Origin: Thiomonas sp.
GTDB lineage: Bacteria > Pseudomonadota > Gammaproteobacteria > Burkholderiales > Burkholderiaceae_C
DNA: 5,037 nucleotides
Direction: 5' to 3'
NCBI GenBank assembly: GCA_027451915.1
Contig: DAIDHU010000093.1
Span: 1 to 5,037 of the forward strand
In this document: one piece after another, positions 1 to 5,037 of the stretch
Layout of the letters: every line of letters starts with the position of its first letter
How positions within the stretch are numbered: the first letter of the stretch is position 1
Program-made: the position numbers and the translations under genes
Notes under the pieces: model-generated
Databases searched by the model: none
What the model was told of the DNA's origin: nothing
Seen by the model: only the letters and a program-made list of their open reading frames with translations

Positions 1-734
1 CCGGGCACCTCGAAGCGCTCGCTGTGCATGTGGTGCAGGGCCGGGTCGTCGACCTTCACCGGCTGGAAGGTGCCCGCGCCCACGTGCAGGGTCAGGTGCG
101 CGCTGCGCACACCGCGCTCGCGCAGTCGCTCGAGCAGCGGCTCGTCGAAGTGCAGCGCCGCGGTCGGCGCGGCGACCGAGCCGGGCACGCGTGCGAACAC
201 CGTCTGGTAGCGCCGCGCGTCGTCGGCGTCGTCCGCATGGGTGATGTAGGGCGGCAGCGGCACGTGGCCGTGGGCCTGCATCAGGCCGTAGGGTTCATCG
301 CTCAGGCGCAGGTGGAACAGCGCGCCGTCGGGCTGCGGCCAGCGCCCCAGCACCTCGGCCTCGAAGCCACCCTGCATGAGCAGCCGGCTGCCTTTCGCGG
401 GCTTGCGGCTGGCGCGCATGTGGGCGACCACCTCGTGGCCTTCCAGCACGCGTTCGACCAGCAGTTCTACGGCGCCGCCCGAGGCCTTGGCGCCGAACAG
501 GCGCGCCTTGATCACCCGGGTGTCGTTGAACACCATCAGGTCGCCGGGCTCGAGCAGCTCGGGCAGCTCGGAGTACACGCGGTCGTGCAGCTCACCGCGG
601 GCGTCGAGCAGGCGACTGGCGCTGCGCTCGGGAGTGGGGTGCTGCGCGATCAGCTCGGGCGGAAGTTCGAAGTCGAAGTCGGCCAGCGAGAACTGGCCTG
701 GGCGCAGCGCGGGGTGGGGTCGCGGGTGGGACAT
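1..734 (-). CDS. queA: S-adenosylmethionine:tRNA ribosyltransferase-isomerase QueA, 3' end cut by window
   Basis: QueA transfers and isomerises the ribosyl group of S-adenosylmethionine onto 7-aminomethyl-7-deazaguanine in tRNA, giving epoxyqueuosine at the wobble position of GUN-anticodon tRNAs; it is cytosolic. The reverse strand translates without a stop for 244 residues and shows family motifs in order: FELPPELIAQHP (22-33), DLMVFNDTRVIKARLFG (65-81), PLPPYI (159-164), RYQTVFA (175-181), GSVAAPTAALHF (185-196), LTLHVGAGTFQPV (214-226) and HHMHSE (234-239). QueA proteins are usually about 345-356 residues, so roughly 100 C-terminal residues lie beyond the left edge. ATG at 734-732 is the only plausible start; it adds about 16 residues before the usual N-terminus. 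It overlaps the dehydrogenase stop by one base (TGATG) and lacks a clear Shine-Dalgarno, suggesting translational coupling. Residue 193 is Ala where I recall Gly (PTAGLHF). The family call is secure. Confidence 0.96.
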   Translation of the reverse strand, partial: MSHPRPHPALRPGQFSLADFDFELPPELIAQHPTPERSASRLLDARGELHDRVYSELPELLEPGDLMVFNDTRVIKARLFGAKASGGAVELLVERVLEGHEVVAHMRASRKPAKGSRLLMQGGFEAEVLGRWPQPDGALFHLRLSDEPYGLMQAHGHVPLPPYITHADDADDARRYQTVFARVPGSVAAPTAALHFDEPLLERLRERGVRSAHLTLHVGAGTFQPVKVDDPALHHMHSERFEVP

Positions 735-2248
735 CAGGCCGGGTCGATGCGCATCCAGGTGGTCTTCAGCTCGGAATACTTGTCCAGCGCGTGCAGCGAC
801 TTGTCGCGCCCGTTGCCCGACTGCTTGACCCCGCCGAAGGGCACGGTGATGTCGTCCTCGTCGTATTCGTTGACGTGCACGGTGCCGGCGTGCAGGGCGC
901 GGGACACGCGCACCGCGCGGTCCAGGTTGCGGGTCCACACGGCCGCGTGCAGGCCGTAGCTGGAATCGTTGGCGATGCGCAGCGCCTCCTGCTCGGTGGA
1001 GAAGCGGATCACCGACAGCACCGGGCCGAAGATCTCCTCGCGGGCGATGCGCATGGTGTTGTCCACGCCGTCGAACACCGTGGGGGCGACGAACTGGCCG
1101 CCGGTTTCCTGCAGTACCTGCTCGCCGCCGGCCACGCAGCGCGCGCCCTGCTGCAGGCCGCTGTGGATGTATTCCATGACGGTGGCGGTCTGCTGGGCGT
1201 CGACCAGGGCGCCCAGGCGGGTGGTGGGGTCGAGCGGGTCGCCGGGCGCGTAGCCTGGTGTCAGCGCGGCCAGGCGCTCGACGAAGGCGTCGGCGATGCT
1301 GTCCTGCACCAGCAGGCGCGAGGGCGCGTTGCAGGACTCGCCCTGGTTGTAGAACATGGCCCCGGCCGCGGTGGCCGCGGCGCGCTCCAGGTCGTCGTAG
1401 TCGGCGAACACGATGTTGGCCGACTTGCCGCCGAGTTCGTTGAACACCCGCTTGAGGTTGCTGCGCCCGGCGTATTCCAGCATGCGCCGCCCGGTGCGCG
1501 TGGAGCCGGTGAAGCCGATGGCGTCCACGTCCATGTGCAGGGCCAGCGCCTCGCCCGCCTCGGCGCCGAAGCCGGGGACCACGTTGAAAACGCCCTCGGG
1601 CAGGCCGGCCTCCAGCGCCAGTTCAGCCAGGCGCAGCGCGCTCAGAGGCGAGCGTTCGCTGGGCTTGAGCACCACGCTGTTGCCGGCGGCCAGCGCCGGG
1701 CCGATTTTCCAGGAGGTCATCAGCAGCGGGTAGTTCCAGGGCACGATGGCGCCCACCACGCCCACGGGTTCGCGGCTGACCAGCGCAAGCGCGTCGCGCC
1801 CGGTGGGGGCGATCTCGCCGTAGACCTTGTCCACGGCTTCCGCGTACCACTGGATGCAGCGCGCCGTGCCGGGCACGTCGGCCGACAGTGCGGCGGCGAT
1901 GGGCTTGCCCATGTCCAGGGTTTCCAGCAGCGCGAGCTCGTCGCGCGCGGCGCGAATGCGCTCGGCGAAGGCCAGCAGCACCTTCTTGCGCGCCGTCGGC
2001 GAGCGCGCGCTCCAGCGCCCGTCGGAGAAGGCGGCGCGGGCGCTGGCCACGGCCAGGTCCACGTCGGCGCCCTGGCCGCGGGCCACGCGGGCGATGACCT
2101 TGCCGTCCAGCGGGGAGATGCAGTCGAAGCAGCGCCCGTCCACCGCGTGGTAGCGGTGCCCGTCGATCAGCAGCCTGCCGTCGATTCCGCCGGCGATGCG
2201 ATCAGCGGCGCGCGCATGCCAGGCGTCGCGTGCAGTGGGTTGGTTCAT
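734..2248 (-). CDS. puuC: PuuC-like NAD(P)-dependent aldehyde dehydrogenase
   Basis: This 504-residue soluble enzyme belongs to the ALDH superfamily and oxidises an aldehyde to a carboxylate with NAD(P)+. Visible motifs are PWN at 170-172 (oxyanion Asn172), the cofactor segment LKPSE at 194-198 (Lys195), FTGSTRTG at 246-253, ELGGKSA at 271-277 (general base Glu271), the nucleophile Cys306 in NQGESCNAPSR, EEIFGPV at 404-410, and the C-terminal PFGGVKQSGNGRDKSLHAL at 470-488. That C-terminal block, plus WYAEAVDKVYGE (134-145) and SANIVFADYDDL (276-287), closely resembles gamma-glutamyl-gamma-aminobutyraldehyde dehydrogenase PuuC of putrescine degradation. The residues around Cys306 differ from E. 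coli PuuC (GQVCIAG), so the true substrate may be another amino-aldehyde or a generic aldehyde. No other polyamine gene is visible nearby. Length is normal for the family and all catalytic residues are present. The ATG is supported by GAGGAG six bases upstream. ALDH is certain; the puuC assignment is moderate. Confidence 0.93.
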   Translation of the reverse strand: MNQPTARDAWHARAADRIAGGIDGRLLIDGHRYHAVDGRCFDCISPLDGKVIARVARGQGADVDLAVASARAAFSDGRWSARSPTARKKVLLAFAERIRAARDELALLETLDMGKPIAAALSADVPGTARCIQWYAEAVDKVYGEIAPTGRDALALVSREPVGVVGAIVPWNYPLLMTSWKIGPALAAGNSVVLKPSERSPLSALRLAELALEAGLPEGVFNVVPGFGAEAGEALALHMDVDAIGFTGSTRTGRRMLEYAGRSNLKRVFNELGGKSANIVFADYDDLERAAATAAGAMFYNQGESCNAPSRLLVQDSIADAFVERLAALTPGYAPGDPLDPTTRLGALVDAQQTATVMEYIHSGLQQGARCVAGGEQVLQETGGQFVAPTVFDGVDNTMRIAREEIFGPVLSVIRFSTEQEALRIANDSSYGLHAAVWTRNLDRAVRVSRALHAGTVHVNEYDEDDITVPFGGVKQSGNGRDKSLHALDKYSELKTTWMRIDPA

Positions 2249-2254
2249 CGATGA

Positions 2255-2260
2255 CTCCTC
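2255..2260 (-). promoter_or_regulatory. Ribosome binding site of the aldehyde dehydrogenase gene
   Basis: Read on the minus strand, GAGGAG ends six bases before the ATG at 2248-2246. It is a strong Shine-Dalgarno match at normal spacing and fixes the start of the dehydrogenase. Confidence 0.8.
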
Positions 2261-2283
2261 GGTCAGGTGGGCGGATGCGCCGG

Positions 2284-2296
2284 GGCCCCAGGGGCC
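2284..2296. repeat. Short perfect inverted repeat in the divergent intergenic region
   Basis: GGCCCC and GGGGCC flank a single A, a 13-base perfect palindrome. It lies 36 bases upstream of the dehydrogenase ATG, probably inside that gene's 5' leader, where an operator or a small hairpin could sit. In such GC-rich DNA a 6-base arm can easily be chance, and no T-tract follows on either strand, so it does not read as an intrinsic terminator. Confidence 0.3.
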
Positions 2297-2376
2297 TTGT
2301 GCAGGTGCAATCTTCGCATGTTTGACGCGCTCATCGCGGGGAACTCACGGGTGCTTCTCGGGGATCCCGCGTCCGT

Positions 2377-2385
2377 TGCTACCAT
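2377..2385 (+). promoter_or_regulatory. Possible extended -10 promoter element for the three-gene plus-strand unit
   Basis: TGCTACCAT fits the extended -10 form TGn followed by TACCAT, which matches TATAAT at four of six positions. It lies about 50 bases upstream of the first start codon, a reasonable leader length. No convincing -35 hexamer sits 16-19 bases further upstream; TTCTCG at 2355-2360 is the nearest weak candidate. This is inference from one motif, but it is the best promoter-like sequence in the 189-base intergenic region. I could not identify a minus-strand promoter for the dehydrogenase. Confidence 0.35.
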
Positions 2386-2418
2386 CAGGCCGCGGTTGCG
2401 AGCGGGGGATTCGCATCC

Positions 2419-2424
2419 GGAGAG
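2419..2424 (+). promoter_or_regulatory. Shine-Dalgarno-like GGAGAG before the prenyltransferase start
   Basis: GGAGAG is the only purine-rich ribosome-binding sequence just upstream of the UbiA-family gene. It is 13 bases from the in-frame ATG at 2438 and 19 from the in-frame ATG at 2444, both long. It is eight bases from the out-of-frame ATG at 2433, the ideal distance. Ribosomes may therefore load at 2433 first, as described under the two-codon ORF. Confidence 0.45.
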
Positions 2425-2432
2425 TCCCTTTG

Positions 2433-2441
2433 ATGCCATGA
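2433..2441 (+). other. Two-codon ORF (Met-Pro-stop) overlapping the prenyltransferase start
   Basis: ATG CCA TGA is placed eight bases after GGAGAG. Its TGA (2439-2441) overlaps the ATG at 2438-2440 in an ATGA arrangement, and a second in-frame ATG follows at 2444. A ribosome initiating at 2433 would stop exactly on the real start and could reinitiate there, which would limit translation of the downstream gene. What is seen is only the arrangement; function is inference and it may be coincidental. Confidence 0.25.
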
Positions 2442-3316
2442 AAATGAGCGTGATCCTTCGACTGCTGCGTCCCCACCAATACATCAAGAACGGCTTCGTC
2501 GTTCTGGGCGTGGTCTTCGGGCAATCTCCAACCCTGCTCGATGCGCTGCACGCCTCGGTGGCCTTCGTGGCCTTCTGCCTCGCGGCCAGCAGCGTGTACG
2601 TGTTCAACGACATGGTCGACGTCGAATCGGACCGCATGCACCCGATCAAGCGCATGCGTCCGATCGCCAGCGGTGCGGTATCGCTGCCGCTGGCGCGCAC
2701 CCTGGCGGCCCTGTTGGCGGCGCTGGCCCTGGGCGCCGCGCTGAGCCTGGGGTGGACGGCCGCGCTGTTCATCGGCCTGTACCTGGTGCTGAACGTGGCG
2801 TACTCGCTGCGTCTCAAGCATGTGGTGATCCTGGACGTGTTCCTCATCTCCGCCGGGTTCATGCTGCGCATCCTCATCGGCACCGCGGGCATCGGGATCC
2901 CGCCCTCCGAATGGCTGTTGCTCACCGGCCTGATGCTGACCCTGTTCCTGGGTTTCGCCAAGCGCCGGGCCGAGCTGATCCAGCTGCAGGGCGCGGGCAA
3001 GGCCGATCGCGCGACGGTGCGGCGCGTGCTCGAGAACTACAGCCCCGCGATGCTGGACCAACTGACCGGCATCACCGCGGCATGCGCCATCCTGAGCTAC
3101 GGCCTGTATACCGTGAGCCCCGAGACGGTGCGAATCCACGGTTCCTATGCCTTGTTCTACACCCTGCCCTTCGTGGTCTACGGGATCTTCCGCTACCTGT
3201 TCCTGCTGCACCACCGCGCGGGCGGCAACGACACGGCACGCGACCTGCTGGCGGACCGGCATCTGATCGCCACGGCGGCCGGCTGGCTGCTGGTCAGCGC
3301 GCTGATCCTTCGATGA
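2438..3316 (+). CDS. UbiA-family prenyltransferase resembling decaprenyl-phosphate phosphoribosyltransferase
   Basis: An integral membrane UbiA-superfamily protein of 292 residues. The closest known type is mycobacterial Rv3806c, which transfers 5-phosphoribose from PRPP to decaprenyl phosphate, the first membrane step towards lipid-linked D-arabinose. Supporting features are the RPHQYIKN block (11-18), the first Asp-rich metal site NDMVDVESD (57-65) followed by HPIKRMRPIASG (68-79), the second site YSLRLKH with Asp133 (122-133), and FAKRRAEL (173-180). Hydrophobic segments lie near 36-56, 84-104, 106-120, 129-149, 158-174, 210-226, 235-257 and 275-291. The frame is open upstream to an ATG at 2267, but that extension has no family-like sequence. 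ATG 2438 or 2444 places RPHQYIKN correctly near the N-terminus. The gene overlaps the next by four bases (ATGA). UbiA superfamily is near certain; a different sugar-phosphate donor or polyprenyl acceptor remains possible. Confidence 0.88.
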   Translation: MKMSVILRLLRPHQYIKNGFVVLGVVFGQSPTLLDALHASVAFVAFCLAASSVYVFNDMVDVESDRMHPIKRMRPIASGAVSLPLARTLAALLAALALGAALSLGWTAALFIGLYLVLNVAYSLRLKHVVILDVFLISAGFMLRILIGTAGIGIPPSEWLLLTGLMLTLFLGFAKRRAELIQLQGAGKADRATVRRVLENYSPAMLDQLTGITAACAILSYGLYTVSPETVRIHGSYALFYTLPFVVYGIFRYLFLLHHRAGGNDTARDLLADRHLIATAAGWLLVSALILR

Positions 3317-4287
3317 CCCAGGCCTACGTATCCGGGTGGCGCCTGCGCGCGGTGATCGTCTCGGTCATCTTCGCCGCCTGCGGCTACCTGCTGGTATCGG
3401 TGATCACGGGCTGGCGTGCCGTGCTGGGGGGGCTGGCCGCGGCGGGGTGGGGCGGCATTGTCTTCGCCCTGTGCATGTCTTCCCTGAACTACGCGCTGCG
3501 TTTCGCGCGCTGGCAGCTGTACCTGCGCTCGATGGGGCACCGGGTGCCCCTGCTCGAGCATGCGCGCATCTACCTCACCGGCTTCGCGCTGACCACCACG
3601 CCGGGCAAGGCGGGGGAGGCGATACGCGCCGTGTTCCTGCGACACCATGGAGTGGACTACGCGAGCACCCTGGCGGCCATGTTCAGCGAGCGTCTGTCGG
3701 ATCTGGTGGCGATCCTGGTGCTGTGCCTGCCCGGGCTGGATCTCGATCCCCGGCTGCACCTGCTGGTGCTGATCTCGGCGGCCGGGGTGATGGCCGCCCT
3801 GGGGCTCCTGGCCTGGCCGGCCTGGCTGGGCTGGGTGGCCGCGCGGGCGCGGGCCATGCAGGGGCGCCTCGGCCAGTTGCTGCGCCACCTCGTGCACATG
3901 CTGCGCCAGGCGCGGCGCTGCCACGCGCCGCGCCTGCTGCTCGCATCCACCCCGCTCAGCCTGCTGGCGTGGAGTGCCGAGGCTTTCGCCTTCCACGTGC
4001 TGTGCACGCGCCTGGGTCTGCACCTGGGCCTGGGCTATGCGGTGTTTGTCTACGCCGCGTCGATGATCGCCGGCAGCGTGAGCCTGCTGCCCGGGGGGCT
4101 GGGTGGAACCGAAGCCGCCATGGTGGCCCTGCTGCTGCTCAGGGGAACCTCGCTGCCCGATGCCGTGGCCGTCACGGTGCTGATTCGCCTGACCACCTTG
4201 TGGTACGCGGTGGCCCTGGGCCTCATGGCGCTCGCGGGCCTGCGCAGGCGTGGCGAGGTGGGCGCCGGCCAGGGAGCCCTGCGGTGA
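3313..4287 (+). CDS. LPG-synthase-type 'flippase-like' multispanning membrane protein (UPF0104/YbhN family)
   Basis: A 324-residue inner-membrane protein with the lysylphosphatidylglycerol-synthase transmembrane domain but no soluble aminoacyl-transferase domain, so it is not expected to make lysyl-PG itself. Family signatures are ALRFARWQLYLRSMG (61-75), TTTPGKAGEAIR (94-105), ERLSD (126-130), SLLPGGLGGTEAAM (257-270) and the late IRLTTLWYA (291-299). Hydrophobic segments occur near 12-33, 46-62, 129-141, 148-172, 208-230, 238-258, 266-277 and 283-310, with basic stretches between (176-207). ATG 3313 overlaps the previous stop (ATGA) and has no Shine-Dalgarno, so translation is probably coupled; the frame is open further upstream only as antisense-free shadow of the prenyltransferase. 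Its position between a prenyl-phosphate phosphoribosyltransferase and a DprE1-like oxidase suggests a role with polyprenyl-phosphate sugars, possibly translocation. That role is inference; the family's biochemistry is poorly defined. Confidence 0.88.
   Translation: MTQAYVSGWRLRAVIVSVIFAACGYLLVSVITGWRAVLGGLAAAGWGGIVFALCMSSLNYALRFARWQLYLRSMGHRVPLLEHARIYLTGFALTTTPGKAGEAIRAVFLRHHGVDYASTLAAMFSERLSDLVAILVLCLPGLDLDPRLHLLVLISAAGVMAALGLLAWPAWLGWVAARARAMQGRLGQLLRHLVHMLRQARRCHAPRLLLASTPLSLLAWSAEAFAFHVLCTRLGLHLGLGYAVFVYAASMIAGSVSLLPGGLGGTEAAMVALLLLRGTSLPDAVAVTVLIRLTTLWYAVALGLMALAGLRRRGEVGAGQGALR
4271..4276 (+). promoter_or_regulatory. Ribosome binding site of the DprE1-like gene
   Basis: AGGGAG ends seven bases before the GTG at 4284, inside the 3' end of the preceding gene. 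It supports the non-ATG start and shows that this gene can load ribosomes itself, besides being coupled through the GTGA overlap. Confidence 0.65.
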
Positions 4288-5037
4288 GCGCCTGGCAAAG
4301 CTGGGGGCGCCTCGCGGCCCGCGATCCCGCGCGGGTCAGCAGCCCGCAGTCGGTGCACGAATCCCTGGTCTTGCCGCAGGACCTGCCGGCCCTGCCCTTC
4401 GGGCGCGGGCGCAGCTACGGCGACGTGTGCCTCAATGGCGGCGGAGTCCTGCTGCACACGGCGCGCCTGGACCGTTTCATCGCCTTCGATCGCGCGACCG
4501 GCGTGCTGCGCTGTGAAAGCGGCGTGTCGCTGCGAGACATCCTGGATCTCGTCGTACCCCAGGGATGGTTCCTGGCGGTGACCCCGGGCACGCGCGAAGT
4601 CAGCGTGGGCGGGGCCATCGCCAACGACGTGCACGGCAAGAACCACCATGCCGCGGGGAGCTTCGGGCATCACCTGCGCGGCTTCGAGTTGCTGCGCAGC
4701 TCCGGCGAGCGCATGCTCTGCACCCGGGCCTCCAACCCCGAGTGGTTCGCCGCGACCCTAGGGGGTCTGGGTCTGACCGGCCTGATCACCTGGGCCGAAC
4801 TGCAACTTGCCCCCATCGGCAACGCCTTCATGCAGGTCCGGACCCGCCGTTTCCAGAGCCTCGACGCTTTCTGGGAACTCAACGCGGCGATGGAGCCGCA
4901 TTGGCCCTACACGGTGGCCTGGATCGATTGCGTGGCCTCCGGCCGGGCCCGGGGCCGCGGTGTGTTCATGGCGGCGCGCCACGCGGCGCCGCAGCGAGGA
5001 CTTCCCGCGTGGCGCGAGCGGCGCCGCGCCGTGCCCC
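4284..5037 (+). CDS. dprE1: DprE1-like FAD-binding decaprenylphosphoryl-ribose 2-oxidase, 3' end cut by window
   Basis: The 251 visible residues form the FAD-binding (VAO/PCMH-type) half of a DprE1-like oxidoreductase. In mycobacteria DprE1 oxidises the 2'-OH of decaprenylphosphoryl-beta-D-ribose to the keto intermediate that DprE2 reduces to the arabinose form. Visible motifs are GRGRSYGD (40-47), NGGG (51-54), VTPGTREVSVGGAIANDVHGK (99-119), NHHAAGSFGHH (120-130), ATLGGLGLTGLI (157-168) and YTVAWIDC (209-216). By recalled alignment Tyr45, His117, Lys119 and Trp213 match mycobacterial Tyr60, His132, Lys134 and Trp230 of the flavin and substrate/inhibitor pocket. The segment before GRSYGD is shorter than in the mycobacterial enzyme. 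The substrate-domain C-terminus, including the cysteine targeted by benzothiazinones, is outside the window. GTG 4284 overlaps the previous stop (GTGA) and is preceded by AGGGAG. The family is confident; the exact substrate is inferred from the neighbouring prenyltransferase. Confidence 0.9.
   Translation, partial: MSAWQSWGRLAARDPARVSSPQSVHESLVLPQDLPALPFGRGRSYGDVCLNGGGVLLHTARLDRFIAFDRATGVLRCESGVSLRDILDLVVPQGWFLAVTPGTREVSVGGAIANDVHGKNHHAAGSFGHHLRGFELLRSSGERMLCTRASNPEWFAATLGGLGLTGLITWAELQLAPIGNAFMQVRTRRFQSLDAFWELNAAMEPHWPYTVAWIDCVASGRARGRGVFMAARHAAPQRGLPAWRERRRAVP

Noticed and set aside
24..959. Plus-strand open frame across queA and the dehydrogenase end
   Set aside because: It runs antisense across two real genes and ignores their boundary; it has no family motif.
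791..2254. Long plus-strand open frame of 487 codons opposite the aldehyde dehydrogenase
   Set aside because: It is the antisense shadow of a gene with complete ALDH motifs. The product is rich in Ala, Gly, His, Val and Gln with no family-like motif, as expected from GC-rich antisense frames.
2322..2350. TTGACG as a -35 box for the plus-strand unit
   Set aside because: The hexamer is good, but the sequence 16-18 bases downstream (around TCACGG) does not resemble a -10 box.
2267..2437. N-terminal extension of the prenyltransferase from ATG 2267 or 2318
   Set aside because: The added residues lack family similarity, no good ribosome binding site precedes them, and the extension would absorb the candidate promoter region.
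2345..3262. Minus-strand open frame of 305 codons opposite the prenyltransferase
   Set aside because: The composition is Gln-, His-, Arg- and Ala-rich without recognisable domains, and the opposite strand has the intact Asp-rich UbiA motifs.
2752..3312. Upstream extension of the flippase-like gene in its own frame
   Set aside because: The extension lies entirely inside the prenyltransferase gene and its translation is Arg-, Pro- and His-rich with no membrane segments. ATG 3313 gives an N-terminus that leads straight into a hydrophobic segment.
4050..4673. Minus-strand open frame opposite the flippase-like and DprE1-like genes
   Set aside because: It spans the junction of two well-supported plus-strand genes, and its product resembles nothing recognisable.
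1..5037. CRISPR array, tRNA, insertion sequence or prophage element
   Set aside because: No regularly spaced repeats, tRNA-like cloverleaf, transposase motif or long terminal inverted repeats were seen; almost all of the window is ordinary coding sequence.

Overview
The window is GC-rich, densely coding DNA of a kind expected from a Gram-negative bacterium. The protein families fit Pseudomonadota, most plausibly a gamma- or betaproteobacterium; genus cannot be fixed from this sequence. It holds five protein genes and no RNA genes, insertion sequences, CRISPR arrays or clear terminators. Two divergent transcription units point away from a single 189-base intergenic region (2249-2437).

Left unit, minus strand. 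A complete PuuC-like NAD(P)-dependent aldehyde dehydrogenase (734-2248) is followed by queA (1-734, cut by the left edge), which encodes the tRNA queuosine-pathway enzyme S-adenosylmethionine:tRNA ribosyltransferase-isomerase. They share one base in a TGATG stop/start junction. queA therefore appears translationally coupled to, and probably co-transcribed with, an aldehyde-catabolic gene of unrelated function.

Right unit, plus strand. Three genes are joined by 4-base stop/start overlaps (ATGA and GTGA). They are a UbiA-superfamily membrane prenyltransferase resembling decaprenyl-phosphate phosphoribosyltransferase (2438-3316), a lysylphosphatidylglycerol-synthase-type 'flippase-like' membrane protein (3313-4287), and a DprE1-like FAD oxidoreductase (4284-5037, cut by the right edge). 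In mycobacteria the first and third activities make decaprenyl-phosphoryl-ribose and oxidise its 2'-OH on the way to decaprenyl-phosphoryl-arabinose, the lipid-linked donor of D-arabinofuranose. The tight linkage suggests a polyprenyl-phosphate pentose donor pathway in this organism. The middle membrane protein is a candidate for transporting, or otherwise handling, the lipid-linked sugar. A DprE2-like short-chain reductase and a pentose transferase would be predicted beyond the right edge but are not visible.

The intergenic region holds a good ribosome binding site for the dehydrogenase, a possible extended -10 element for the right unit, a short perfect inverted repeat, and an odd two-codon ORF whose stop overlaps the start of the prenyltransferase gene.
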